Shown here: one piece after another, positions 1-7,438 of the stretch
How the letters are laid out: each line of letters opens with the position of its first letter
How positions within the stretch are numbered: position 1 is the first letter of the stretch
NCBI GenBank assembly: GCA_023247275.1
Contig: JAHFGT010000016.1
Span: 1 to 40,979, forward strand
Length of the DNA: 40,979 bases
From: Candidatus Omnitrophota bacterium
GTDB lineage: Bacteria > Omnitrophota > Gorgyraeia > Aquiviventales > Aquiviventaceae
Reading direction: 5' to 3'
The notes under the pieces: generated by a model
The model's database searches: none
What the model saw: only the letters and a program-made list of their open reading frames with translations
Told to the model about the DNA's origin: nothing
Made by a program: the position numbers and the translations under genes

Positions 1-23
1 CAGGAGGCCATTGCCCCGACCCG

Positions 24-860
24 ATGAGCGCTACCCCTCCAGATCTGCGCACGTTGCGCCAGCTGGCGGTCGACCTGCGCCAAACGATTCTTCGGATGAT
101 CGCCGCTGCAGGAAGCGGCCATCCAGGCGGCTCGCTCTCCATGGTCGAGTTGTTGATCGGCTTGTACTGGTACAAGCTCCGCCACGATCCTGCGCGGCCG
201 GATTGGCCGGATCGGGATCTGTTTCTCCTCTCGAAGGGACATGGCTGTCCGGCCTTGTATGCGGCGCTGGCCTATCGAGGCTACTTTTCCAAGGATGAGC
301 TGATGACGCTGCGCAAATTCCCGACGCGGTTGCAGGGGCATCCAGAGCGCGGCTGCGTGCCGGGCGTTGAGATTGCCGCCGGGTCATTGGGTCAGGGGCT
401 GTCGATGGCCAATGGAATTGCGTTGGCGGATCGACTGGACCGTCGACGGCGCCGGATCTATTGCCTCATGGGAGATGGCGAGATTCAGGAAGGCCAGGTG
501 TGGGAAGCGGCGATGACGGCGCACCACCACCATTTGGATTCAGTGTGTGCCATCATCGACGCCAACCAACTGCAGCAGAATGGGCCGGTCATGCAGATCA
601 AAGACATCGAGCCGTTGCCCGACAAGTGGCGGTCGTTCGGCTGGCAGGCAATTGAGATTGATGGACATGACCTCGCCCAAGTGCTCCAGGCGTACGATGA
701 CGCTGAGCAGGTCACCGGCCGCCCTCAAGTGATTGTCGCCCGCACCGTCAAAGGCAAAGGCGTGTCCTTTATGGAGCTCAACCATGCCTGGCATGGCGTC
801 GCGCCAAAACCGGATGAGTTGGAGCGGGCGTTGAAAGAACTGCAAGCCGCAGTGGGATAA
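24..860 (+). CDS. Transketolase, N-terminal (TPP pyrophosphate-binding) subunit
   Basis: The 278-residue protein matches the first half of transketolase, which together with the next gene transfers two-carbon ketol units in the non-oxidative pentose phosphate pathway. Visible motifs are GSGHPGGSLS near residue 30, SKGHG with His73, and the thiamine-diphosphate motif GDGEIQEGQVWEA from about residue 150 followed by the D-x-N-x-x-Q segment. The length is typical for a split N-terminal subunit; the pyrimidine-binding half is encoded by the gene starting 6 bp downstream, so the two form one heterodimeric enzyme. The start at 24 is the first in-frame ATG; an AGGAGG at 2-7 lies 16 bp upstream, farther than usual, so the start is good but not certain. 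The upstream promoter lies outside the window. Confidence 0.95.
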   Translation: MSATPPDLRTLRQLAVDLRQTILRMIAAAGSGHPGGSLSMVELLIGLYWYKLRHDPARPDWPDRDLFLLSKGHGCPALYAALAYRGYFSKDELMTLRKFPTRLQGHPERGCVPGVEIAAGSLGQGLSMANGIALADRLDRRRRRIYCLMGDGEIQEGQVWEAAMTAHHHHLDSVCAIIDANQLQQNGPVMQIKDIEPLPDKWRSFGWQAIEIDGHDLAQVLQAYDDAEQVTGRPQVIVARTVKGKGVSFMELNHAWHGVAPKPDELERALKELQAAVG

Positions 861-866
861 GAGTCG

Positions 867-1829
867 ATGGCCGACAAAGCCACACGAGACGGGTTCGGCG
901 AAGGGTTGTTGGAGTTGGGACACACACACCCGCAGGTTGTCGCGTTGTCCGGCGATTTGGAAGATTCGTGCCGGGCGGTCGCGTTCAAGCAGCAGTATCC
1001 AGACCGGTTTTTCTCCGTCGGGATCGCCGAGCAGGATATGATCGGCACCGCGGCCGGGCTGGCGCTGGCCGGCAAAATCCCATTCGCCTGCTCGTTCGCG
1101 CAATTCGTTACCGGCAAAACGCTGGAACAGTTGCGGATGGCGGTGTGCTATCAACAATTGAACGTCAAAGTCGCCGGCTCGCACGGCGGCTTATCGGTCG
1201 GCGCGGATGGCGCCACCGCCGAGGCGCTGGAAGAGTTCACGCATATGCGCAGCTTGCCGCACATGACCGTCATCGTTCCCTGCGATGCGGTGGAGGCCAA
1301 GCGGGCCACCATCGCCTGCGCGGAGTATCCCGGCCCGGTGTTCCTCCGACTAGGTCGCAGCCCGGTGCCGGCGATCTCAAGAGACGCTGACCCGTTTGCG
1401 ATCGGCCAAGCGACGACGCTGCGGCGCGGTGATGATGTGACGCTGATCGGCTGCGGGATCATGGTGTGGCATGCGCTGCAAGCCGCCGACCTCTTGGCCA
1501 AGGACGGAATCGAAGCCCGTGTCGTCAATCTGCATACGATCAAACCGATCGACCGCGCGGCCGTCATCGCGGCGGCGAAAGAGACCGGAGCGATCGTCGC
1601 GGCTGAAGAGCATACCGTGATCGGCGGGCTTGGCAGCGCGATCGCTGAAGTCGTGGTGCACGCGCAGCCGGTGCCGATGCGGTTTGTCGGGGTCGAGGAT
1701 CGATTCGGCACCTCCGGCGATCCAGCCGATCTGTTACGCGCCTTCCACCTCATGCCTGACGATATCGTCCGCGCCGCGAAAGACGTCCTGCGCGCCAAGC
1801 ACGCCTGGACCCCGTCCGCCTCGCACTAA
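867..1829 (+). CDS. Transketolase, C-terminal (pyrimidine-binding) subunit
   Basis: This 320-residue protein is the second half of a split transketolase. It carries the pyrimidine-binding domain with the catalytic glutamate in GIAEQDM (Glu55), the segment FACSFAQFV, and the C-terminal transketolase domain with the EEHTVIGGLGSA stretch near residue 250. It begins 6 bp after the N-terminal subunit, so the pair is surely co-transcribed and co-translated. No strong ribosome-binding site is visible (only AAGAG just before the ATG), consistent with translational coupling. The protein is similar in layout to DXS C-terminal domains, but the short split form and its partner favour transketolase. Confidence 0.95.
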   Translation: MADKATRDGFGEGLLELGHTHPQVVALSGDLEDSCRAVAFKQQYPDRFFSVGIAEQDMIGTAAGLALAGKIPFACSFAQFVTGKTLEQLRMAVCYQQLNVKVAGSHGGLSVGADGATAEALEEFTHMRSLPHMTVIVPCDAVEAKRATIACAEYPGPVFLRLGRSPVPAISRDADPFAIGQATTLRRGDDVTLIGCGIMVWHALQAADLLAKDGIEARVVNLHTIKPIDRAAVIAAAKETGAIVAAEEHTVIGGLGSAIAEVVVHAQPVPMRFVGVEDRFGTSGDPADLLRAFHLMPDDIVRAAKDVLRAKHAWTPSASH

Positions 1830-1854
1830 AGCAACTCCTTCTGACCGTCGATAT

Positions 1855-1877
1855 AATTGTCACTTTAATTGACAATT
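1855..1877. promoter_or_regulatory. Palindromic operator of the toxin-antitoxin genes
   Basis: AATTGTCA at 1855-1862 and TGACAATT at 1870-1877 form a perfect 8-bp inverted repeat with a 7-bp AT-rich spacer. The right arm contains the -35 box of the promoter that follows. Phd/YefM antitoxins typically repress their own promoter by binding such palindromes, so I infer this is the autoregulatory operator. Confidence 0.6.
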
Positions 1878-1897
1878 CATGTGTCATATAGTATGCT
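1869..1897 (+). promoter_or_regulatory. Sigma-70-type promoter of the toxin-antitoxin operon
   Basis: A consensus -35 box TTGACA (1869-1874) is followed after exactly 17 bp by TATGCT (1892-1897, 4 of 6 matches). Transcription would start near 1904, only about 12 nt before the antitoxin ATG, with the Shine-Dalgarno GGGAGG (1905-1910) at the very 5' end of the transcript. The surrounding DNA is clearly more AT-rich than the flanking genes. Confidence 0.6.
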
Positions 1898-1915
1898 TGT
1901 ACGTGGGAGGTCACA

Positions 1916-2203
1916 ATGCGCAGGATTAAAGCAGATACAACGCTGATTGGGGTTTCCGAGTTACGCACGCAGGCTGATGCAATTCTCAAAGTGGCCCGAG
2001 AGCAGCCGGTCATCGTCGAGAAACGCCATAAGCCGGTTGCGGTCCTCATGCCGGTCGAGCAGTACAATCGTACGGAGCAGCTCTTGGACGCTTTGGAGGA
2101 TACGATCTTGGGATTGCTGGCCAAGGAGCGCGAACGGCGAGCACCTCGGAAAGGCTGGCTGACGTTAGAGCAACTCGAACATCGAGTGAGTCTGCGGTCC
2201 TAA
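1916..2203 (+). CDS. Type II antitoxin, Phd/YefM family
   Basis: The 95-residue protein has the Phd/YefM pattern: an N-terminal dimerisation and DNA-binding part with GVSELRTQADAIL (residues 12-24), VIVEKRHKPVAVLMP (32-46) and the following EQYNR, then a charged C-terminal tail that would wrap the toxin. It is preceded by GGGAGG with 5-nt spacing. The toxin gene starts 3 bp after its stop codon, as usual for such pairs. The family neutralises its toxin and represses the operon; the palindrome overlapping the -35 box supports autoregulation. The long helical tail ending in SLRS is the part expected to vary with the toxin partner. Confidence 0.88.
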   Translation: MRRIKADTTLIGVSELRTQADAILKVAREQPVIVEKRHKPVAVLMPVEQYNRTEQLLDALEDTILGLLAKERERRAPRKGWLTLEQLEHRVSLRS

Positions 2204-2206
2204 CTG

Positions 2207-2509
2207 ATGTGGGATGTTAAGATTCATCCGCTTGTCTGGGAAGAAGATTTTGCTCGGCTCGACCCGCACACCCGTGCCTTGATCACCAAGGCGATCCGAA
2301 CGAAACTCAGCACACATCCGACCGAATTCGGCAAGCCGCTGTCCGGACCGCTGCGGGGCTACTGGCGCTTGCGGGTTGGCGACTACCGCGTGATCTATCG
2401 TATCGAGCAGCAGCGGCTAGTGGTGCTTGTGATCAAGGCTGGCATGCGACGCGACGCGGAAATCTATCTCGAGGCAATCCCCCGACTTCGCAAGCTGGGC
2501 TGGCTTTGA
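2207..2509 (+). CDS. Type II toxin, RelE/ParE family
   Basis: This 100-residue basic protein fits the RelE/ParE fold: an N-terminal helical part (EEDFARLDPHTRALITKAIRTKL), then the strand region with GPLRGYWRLRVGDYRVIYRI and the C-terminal VLVIKAGMRRDAEIY. RelE toxins cleave mRNA on the ribosome, whereas ParE toxins poison gyrase; the YRVIY and RRDAEIY signature is closer to the RelE type, but I cannot separate the two by eye. It is encoded directly behind the antitoxin and stops 16 bp before ispE, so the pair has been placed between two housekeeping genes. Read-through from the module could add to ispE transcription. Confidence 0.88.
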   Translation: MWDVKIHPLVWEEDFARLDPHTRALITKAIRTKLSTHPTEFGKPLSGPLRGYWRLRVGDYRVIYRIEQQRLVVLVIKAGMRRDAEIYLEAIPRLRKLGWL

Positions 2510-2525
2510 CGTCTCACGCTGCAAC

Positions 2526-3392
2526 ATGTTTCGGCTTCGAGCCCCAGCCAAACTCAACCTGTATCTCCGGGTGGTCGGACGCCGGCCGGATGGCTACCAT
2601 GAGATTGAGACCGTGTTCGAACGGGTCAATCTCGCGGATGAGTTGGTGTTCGAATCGGACGCCCACCGTCTCGAGCTCACGTGCGATGATCCAGCCCTCT
2701 CGTGCGGCCCGGAGAACCTGGTCATCAAGGCGGCCACCCTGCTGCAGCAGCACACCGCGACACGGCACGGGGCTCGCATCCATCTGATCAAGCGGGTGCC
2801 GGTCGGTGCCGGGCTTGGTGGGGGATCATCGGACGCCGCCACGACATTGCAGGGGCTCAATCAATTGTGGGAGTTACACGTATCGCAGCCAACGCTAATC
2901 CAGCTTGCCGGGCAGCTCGGGGCTGATGTCCCATTCTTCCTCTATAATACGGTGTGTGCGATTGGCCGTGATCGAGGAGATATCTGCCAGCCCATTGCAT
3001 GCCGTGAACCGTTATTCCATGTTCTTGTTACTCCTGGAATTGCGCTGTCGACCAAGGAAATCTACGCCGGCCTGCAATTGGACTTGACAGCGCAGAAACC
3101 CTCAATTACGATAGTCCAACACGCCTTAAGCAACGGCTCGCTCAGCGAGCTCGCTTGCGGGTTGTGGAACGATTTAGAACCTGAAGCGATCCGGCGTTGT
3201 CCTATCATTGCGCACATCCAGGCTCACCTACAGCGTTTCAACTGTCGTGGCGTTCGTCTGTCCGGAAGCGGTTCAGCCGTCTTCGGACTGTGTCAGAATG
3301 CTGCCAACGCCGACACAGTGGCTGCAGCGATGCGGCGGGTTGCAGAGCCTGGATGGCGCATTGACGTTCTCCACACCGACGAGTCAACGTAA
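2526..3392 (+). CDS. ispE: 4-diphosphocytidyl-2-C-methyl-D-erythritol kinase
   Basis: IspE phosphorylates CDP-ME at the 2-hydroxyl in the MEP pathway to isoprenoid precursors. The 288-residue protein shows the GHMP-kinase layout: the N-terminal APAKLNLYLRV motif (residues 6-16, with the catalytic Lys), GRRPDGYHEIETVF, the ATP-binding glycine-rich loop PVGAGLGGGSSDAA (92-105), catalytic Asp134 in GADVPFFL, and a C-terminal third motif GVRLSGSGSAVFG. Length is normal for the family. The ATG is 16 bp after the toxin stop. With ispH at the far end of this window, the cell evidently uses the MEP route. No separate promoter is obvious, so transcription may come from the transketolase or toxin-antitoxin promoters. 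Confidence 0.97.
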   Translation: MFRLRAPAKLNLYLRVVGRRPDGYHEIETVFERVNLADELVFESDAHRLELTCDDPALSCGPENLVIKAATLLQQHTATRHGARIHLIKRVPVGAGLGGGSSDAATTLQGLNQLWELHVSQPTLIQLAGQLGADVPFFLYNTVCAIGRDRGDICQPIACREPLFHVLVTPGIALSTKEIYAGLQLDLTAQKPSITIVQHALSNGSLSELACGLWNDLEPEAIRRCPIIAHIQAHLQRFNCRGVRLSGSGSAVFGLCQNAANADTVAAAMRRVAEPGWRIDVLHTDEST

Positions 3393-3457
3393 GTCCTGGT
3401 TTCGGCATCAGTCCCGTCCAACGGGCAGGTAGGACCATCCTTGGCACTCATGGGCTG

Positions 3458-3480
3458 TGCTCCACCGGTAGGTGGGAGCA
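3458..3480 (+). other. Hairpin before spoVG
   Basis: TGCTCCACC (3458-3466) and GGTGGGAGCA (3471-3480) can form a 9-bp stem with one bulged G and a four-base loop. It has no T-tract, so it is not a convincing terminator for ispE. It lies 11 bp before the Shine-Dalgarno of spoVG and could shape that leader. A smaller CCCGT-cca-ACGGG hairpin sits at 3413-3425. Confidence 0.3.
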
Positions 3481-3501
3481 GCGTGGGTCAGGAGGGACGG
3501 G

Positions 3502-3906
3502 ATGGAGATTACCGAAGTCCGAGTCGCGGTGCGTGATAGCCCAGAAAAGCGGCTGAGAGGCTACGCGACCCTGACGTTCGACCATTGTTTCGTCGTGCGG
3601 AACATTAAGATCATTGAAGGCAAGCAGGGCTTGTTCGTGGCGATGCCGTCGCACAAGCCGAAGGTGACCTGCGCGCGCTGCCACGCCAAAAGCGATGTGG
3701 GTGCCCGCTACTGCGGCCAATGCGGGAGCGCGATCACCCGATCGATGGCGCCGACTGGCGATCAAGAGGTGGTCGATCCGCAGGCGCATCGAGATATCGC
3801 GCACCCGATCACCGTCGAGTTCCGCCAGTATCTTCAGGAGAAAGTCCTCGAAGCCTACGAAGCGGAACGAGTCAAGGCGCAGGCAGCAGCCAGTTCCTCA
3901 TCGTGA
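3502..3906 (+). CDS. spoVG: SpoVG family protein with an inserted zinc ribbon
   Basis: The first 50 residues (MEITEVRVAV through GLFVAMPS) and residues 97-122 (RDIAHPI to VLEAYE) match SpoVG, a small family of site-specific nucleic-acid-binding regulators first known from sporulation but widespread elsewhere. Between them, where SpoVG normally has a short KDGxF-type loop, this protein has about 45 extra residues with two CxxC pairs (Cys57/Cys60 and Cys71/Cys74), a typical zinc-ribbon spacing. The start at 3502 is chosen because GGAGGG at 3491-3496 lies 5 bp upstream and MEITEV is the usual family N-terminus; a longer in-frame reading from 3472 lacks such a site. The gene is about 110 bp after ispE, a neighbour it often has. 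The role is regulatory, target unknown. Confidence 0.85.
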   Translation: MEITEVRVAVRDSPEKRLRGYATLTFDHCFVVRNIKIIEGKQGLFVAMPSHKPKVTCARCHAKSDVGARYCGQCGSAITRSMAPTGDQEVVDPQAHRDIAHPITVEFRQYLQEKVLEAYEAERVKAQAAASSSS

Positions 3907-3915
3907 GTTGATGGT

Positions 3916-4839
3916 ATGAACAAATCGGCGCAGCGTGAGCAGGCGCTGCAGCTCCGCAACAGCGGGTACACATATCAAGCGATTCAGAGCCGCCTGCACG
4001 TTGCCAAATCAACCGTGTGGCGTTGGCTGAAAGCGGCTGGCTACGCTGAGACACAAGCACAGCGATACACACGGCTGAAACGCCAAGCACAGGAACGCGC
4101 GGCTGTGGTGAATCGACAGCGACGGATCGATCGCACCAATCGACTCATTGAGCAGGCGCGGAAGGCGGTAGGCGCCCTGACAGCACGTGACTTGTGGTTA
4201 CTAGGCACCGCACTGTATTGGGCTGAGGGTGCGAAGCAGAAGCCACACAATATTTCACAACAAACGCGGATCTCGAACTCCGATCCCTCGATGATCTTGC
4301 TGATCATTCGATGGCTGCGAGACTGCTGTGCAATCACTGCAGATCGTGTCTCAGTGGAATTGTACATTCACGAATCAGCGAACATCGTGGCCGCGTTGCA
4401 ATTCTGGAGCCGCACGCTACAGATTCCTAGCACACGCATACCGGTTCGGTTAAAACGGCACCGGCTGTCGTCGAGCCGCAGGAATACCGGTGCAAATTAT
4501 GTCGGTCTGGTGCGTGTGTCGGTGGCTCGGAGCGCCGACCTCAATCGGACGATTACCGGATGGATCGAGGGAATCTGCATGATCCTCGGCGAGTCGATTG
4601 GGGAGTCGGCTAAGGGTAAGCCCGGAGACTTTGGATCTCCGTATCCAGGTTCGAGTCCTGGCTCCCCAGTTTTTCAGGCCGGTGCCGATGGATCATCAGT
4701 TGCGGCCGACGCAGAAATGTTCTTTCCTCGTCGGAGCGTATTGGAAGCGTTGAAGAGACTCGAATCTCATCGACAGTTCGCAGGACTTTACTCAGCGGCC
4801 CACCGGGTCATTAGACGGGAGAGCAGAATAGACCCATGA
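3916..4839 (+). CDS. HTH protein with a homing-endonuclease-like domain, reading through tRNA-Gln
   Basis: The N-terminus (residues about 5-40: EQALQLRNSGYTYQAIQSRL then VAKSTVWRWLK) is a resolvase-type helix-turn-helix. After a basic linker, residues 93-220 contain LWLLGTALYWAEGAK and NSDPSMILLIIRWL, a pattern I associate with small HTH proteins having a LAGLIDADG-like fold, and end with TGWIEGI, where related proteins usually stop. Here no stop codon follows: the frame continues through the complete tRNA-Gln gene (from residue 228) and ends in TGA overlapping the glmU ATG. The last 80 residues are therefore probably not a true domain, and the gene may have lost its stop or be decaying. No strong ribosome-binding site is seen. 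Function is unproven; DNA binding is likely. Confidence 0.55.
   Translation: MNKSAQREQALQLRNSGYTYQAIQSRLHVAKSTVWRWLKAAGYAETQAQRYTRLKRQAQERAAVVNRQRRIDRTNRLIEQARKAVGALTARDLWLLGTALYWAEGAKQKPHNISQQTRISNSDPSMILLIIRWLRDCCAITADRVSVELYIHESANIVAALQFWSRTLQIPSTRIPVRLKRHRLSSSRRNTGANYVGLVRVSVARSADLNRTITGWIEGICMILGESIGESAKGKPGDFGSPYPGSSPGSPVFQAGADGSSVAADAEMFFPRRSVLEALKRLESHRQFAGLYSAAHRVIRRESRIDP
4599..4669 (+). tRNA. tRNA-Gln (anticodon TTG)
   Basis: A full cloverleaf can be drawn: acceptor TGGGGAG pairs with CTCCCCA; D-stem GGCT/AGCC with a 7-base loop; anticodon stem GGAGA/TCTCC with loop CTTTGGA, anticodon TTG; a 4-base variable region; T-stem CCAGG/CCTGG with loop TTCGAGT; discriminator G at 4669. The TGGGG start and the discriminator G are typical of bacterial tRNA-Gln. 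CCA is not encoded, which fits the CCA-adding-type nucleotidyltransferase gene at 31777. Five T residues follow directly (4670-4674). The gene lies inside a longer protein reading frame on the same strand. Confidence 0.95.
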
Positions 4840-6281
4840 GAACACTCAATGCGATCATCCTAGCGGCCGGGGAAGGCACGCGGATGAAGTCTGAGCGGCC
4901 CAAAGTGCTCCATACGATCTGCGGCCGTCCGATGATTTCGTATGCGTTGGATCTGGCGACCGCGACCGGGGCGAAACAGCCGATCGTGATCCTCGGCCAT
5001 GGAGCCGATCAGGTCAAACCGGTGCTCCCGAAGGAAGCGCGGGTCGTGATCCAGGCGAAACAGCTAGGCACCGGCGACGCTGTGATCGCCGCCAAGCGGA
5101 CGCTGGGCAGTGTCGGCGATGTGTTGATCCTCTATGCGGACACGCCGCTGTTGCGGCGCACGACCGTCCAGAAGTTAGTCGAAAGCCACTTCAAGACGAG
5201 CGCCACCTGTACGTTGTTGACCGCGCACCTGGCCGACCCAAGCGGGTATGGGCGGATTGTGCGCAATGAGACCGGTCAAATCATCGGGATTATTGAGGAC
5301 GGCGAGGCGAACGCCAGCCAACGCGCGATCCGGGAGATCAACATCGGTGCCTTGGCGTGCAAAGTCCCGGCGTTGGTGGAGGCGCTCGCGGTCATCACCC
5401 CGAGTCCGCACAAACGGGAACTGTATTTGACCGAAGTCATTTCCCATATCGCGCGGCAAGAAGGGACCAAGATCCAGGCCACGCGCGTCGAAGAGGTGTC
5501 AGAGGCGTTGGGGGTCAATTCCCGCACCGAGCTGGCGCGCGCGATTGGTGTGATCCGGCAGCGGATCGTCGACGCCCATCTGCACAACGGGGTGACCATT
5601 GAAGATCCCCAGACAGCCTTTATTGATCATGGGGTCACGATCGGCGCTGACACGATTATCCATCCGTATACAGTGATCGAAACCGGTGTGTCGATTGGAC
5701 GACGGTGTTCCATCGGGCCGTTTGCTCGACTGCGCACCGGCACGGCGATTGCGGATGACGTCCGCGTGGGCAACTTTGCTGAGCTGGTGCGCACCAAAGT
5801 GAGTTCGCATGTGCGGATCAACCATGTCAGCTACCTCGGCGATGCGACCATCGAGGAGAGCGTCAACATTGGAGCGGGCAGTATCACGGCGAACTTCGAC
5901 GGGACCGAGAAACATCCAACGCAGATCGGCAAGGGCGCGTTTATCGGCTGCGATACGGTGCTCATCGCTCCGGTGAACATTGGGCAGAAAGCTGTGACCG
6001 GGGCTGGGGCCGTCATCCCGCGCGGGCATGATGTGCCGGCCAAAGGCGTGGTGGTTGGCGTCCCAGCTCGACCACTGGGGCTGTCAGGGGTAGATCATGG
6101 GGTTGGGGCGAGGCACAAGTCGTTGGATGGGTCGCCAAAGTCCACCGCCTCGCCACCGCGAACATCAACCGCCACCAGGCGCGTGCGACCGGCCGCGCGG
6201 CCCTCACGAGCGATCAACCACCGAACCGCCCGTCGATCAGGTCGCTCGACCCGCGCGCGGCTGCACAAGTCGCGGCGGTAA
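4836..6281 (+). CDS. glmU: Bifunctional GlmU: GlcN-1-P acetyltransferase / GlcNAc-1-P uridyltransferase
   Basis: GlmU makes UDP-GlcNAc for peptidoglycan and lipid A. The N-terminal domain has the nucleotidyltransferase signature LAAGEGTRMKSERPKVLH (residues 9-26), the GTGDAV substrate segment and YADTPLL. The C-terminal half is a left-handed beta-helix with hexapeptide repeats, the catalytic His in NHVSYLGDA, and NIGAGSITANFDG. After about residue 418 (GVPARPLGLSG) comes an unusual 63-residue tail rich in Arg, Ser, Thr and Pro, with no resemblance to the normal short GlmU C-terminus. The ATG overlaps the TGA of the upstream frame; GGGAGAG at 4817-4823 is 12 bp away, rather far. Supplying UDP-GlcNAc links this gene to the lpx genes 10 kb downstream. 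Confidence 0.95.
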   Translation: MRTLNAIILAAGEGTRMKSERPKVLHTICGRPMISYALDLATATGAKQPIVILGHGADQVKPVLPKEARVVIQAKQLGTGDAVIAAKRTLGSVGDVLILYADTPLLRRTTVQKLVESHFKTSATCTLLTAHLADPSGYGRIVRNETGQIIGIIEDGEANASQRAIREINIGALACKVPALVEALAVITPSPHKRELYLTEVISHIARQEGTKIQATRVEEVSEALGVNSRTELARAIGVIRQRIVDAHLHNGVTIEDPQTAFIDHGVTIGADTIIHPYTVIETGVSIGRRCSIGPFARLRTGTAIADDVRVGNFAELVRTKVSSHVRINHVSYLGDATIEESVNIGAGSITANFDGTEKHPTQIGKGAFIGCDTVLIAPVNIGQKAVTGAGAVIPRGHDVPAKGVVVGVPARPLGLSGVDHGVGARHKSLDGSPKSTASPPRTSTATRRVRPAARPSRAINHRTARRSGRSTRARLHKSRR

Positions 6282-6306
6282 TTCCGTCGGCTGTTGAGGC
6301 AGATCC

Positions 6307-7368
6307 ATGGCGAAAACCCGTACGACGCTTCATCCGCACATGCGCACGACGGCGACGCACAGCACGGTGGCGACTCCGCGGCCTCGGCCAGGTGCTGCGG
6401 CGCTGTCCGGTCGGTTGCTCAGCGCCGAGCTGGCGATCGTGACGGGCAACTCAAACCCAGAGCTCGCCCGAGCGATTTGCAGAAATCTTCACGTGCCGCT
6501 GACCGACTCGTTCGTTGGCCGGTTCAGTGAAGGTGAGATCCGCGCCAAGATCAACGAAAACGTCCGCGGCAAAGACGTGTTCGTCGTCCAGCCGACCTGT
6601 CCGCCGGTCAATGACAATTTGATGGAGTTGCTCATTATGACGGATGCGCTGCGCCGGGCATCCGCCCGGCGGATCACCGCAGTCATTCCGTATTTCGGCT
6701 ATGCGCGCCAAGACCGCAAAGATCAGCCCCGGGTGCCGATTACGGCCAAATTGGTGGCGAACCTCATCACGACCGCAGGGGCTGACCGAGTGTTAACCAT
6801 GGATCTGCACGCCGGCCAAATCCAAGGCTTCTTCGATATCCCGGTGGACCATCTCTATGCGGTCACCGTGTTCGAGCAACATCTCCGGCAGCGCCGGCTC
6901 AAGCCGATCGTGATCGTGTCGCCTGATGTCGGCGGCATCAAAATGGCCCGAGCCTATGCGAAACGGTTGGGCGCCGGTCTGGCGATCGTGGATAAGCGCC
7001 GCGACAGCCCGGATGCTGTTGAAGTGATGCATGTGCTCGGTGAAGTCAAGGGGAAGATCTGCATCCTGGTCGATGACTTGATTGCGACCGGCAGCTCGCT
7101 CGTTGAGGCGGCGGACAAACTTCAGCGAGACGGGGCTACCGCGGTCTATGCGTATGTGACGCATCCGGTCCTGTCAGGACCGGCCCGAGAGCGGGTCGCC
7201 CGCTCGACGATGAAGGAGCTGATGGTCACGGATACCATCCCGCTCGATCCGAAAAGACCGCATGGCAAAATTGCGGTCGTGTCAGTTGCCAAGCTGCTGA
7301 GCGAGGCGATTAAGCGGATTCACTACGAGTTGTCGATCAGTGTGCTGTTTGACGGCATGCCGGGATAA
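6307..7368 (+). CDS. prs: Ribose-phosphate pyrophosphokinase (PRPP synthase)
   Basis: Prs makes PRPP from ribose-5-phosphate and ATP. Residues 41 onward follow the family: ELAIVTGNSNPELARAI, the flexible-loop region YFGYARQDRKDQPRVPITAK (129-148), DLHAGQIQGFFDIPVDHL, and the PRPP-binding loop near 255-265. That loop reads VDDLIATGSSL instead of the usual VDDMIDTGGTL, so an Asp and the GT pair are replaced. There is also a roughly 40-residue Thr/Arg/Pro-rich N-terminal extension before the normal family start. The ATG at 6307 has TGAGG 7 bp upstream, which supports the longer start. The gene follows glmU by 25 bp and precedes rplY, a common arrangement. Confidence 0.95.
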   Translation: MAKTRTTLHPHMRTTATHSTVATPRPRPGAAALSGRLLSAELAIVTGNSNPELARAICRNLHVPLTDSFVGRFSEGEIRAKINENVRGKDVFVVQPTCPPVNDNLMELLIMTDALRRASARRITAVIPYFGYARQDRKDQPRVPITAKLVANLITTAGADRVLTMDLHAGQIQGFFDIPVDHLYAVTVFEQHLRQRRLKPIVIVSPDVGGIKMARAYAKRLGAGLAIVDKRRDSPDAVEVMHVLGEVKGKICILVDDLIATGSSLVEAADKLQRDGATAVYAYVTHPVLSGPARERVARSTMKELMVTDTIPLDPKRPHGKIAVVSVAKLLSEAIKRIHYELSISVLFDGMPG

Positions 7369-7394
7369 CCGGAAGAGCTATCCGTGAACCGTGA

Positions 7395-7438
7395 ACAGGT
7401 GAACTGGTACGAGCCAACCCGTACACGTCTTCACCTGT
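7395..7438 (+). promoter_or_regulatory. Two-tier hairpin in the rplY leader
   Basis: ACAGGTGAA (7395-7403) and TTCACCTGT (7430-7438) are a perfect 9-bp inverted repeat, and inside it GTACG (7407-7411) pairs with CGTAC (7420-7424). The left side is preceded by tandem CGTGAAC units (7383-7396). There is no T-tract. It may act as a leader structure or a repeat remnant between prs and rplY. Confidence 0.45.

Noticed and set aside
3413-3425. Small CCCGT/ACGGG hairpin after ispE as terminator
   Set aside because: The 5-bp stem has no T-tract and could easily occur by chance.
4590-4835. Prophage or island integration at tRNA-Gln
   Set aside because: No integrase gene and no direct repeat of the tRNA 3' end was found within the window.
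4717-4839. Possible 40-codon gene between tRNA-Gln and glmU
   Set aside because: It is the tail of the frame running through the tRNA, has no ribosome-binding site and no known homologue; not listed separately.
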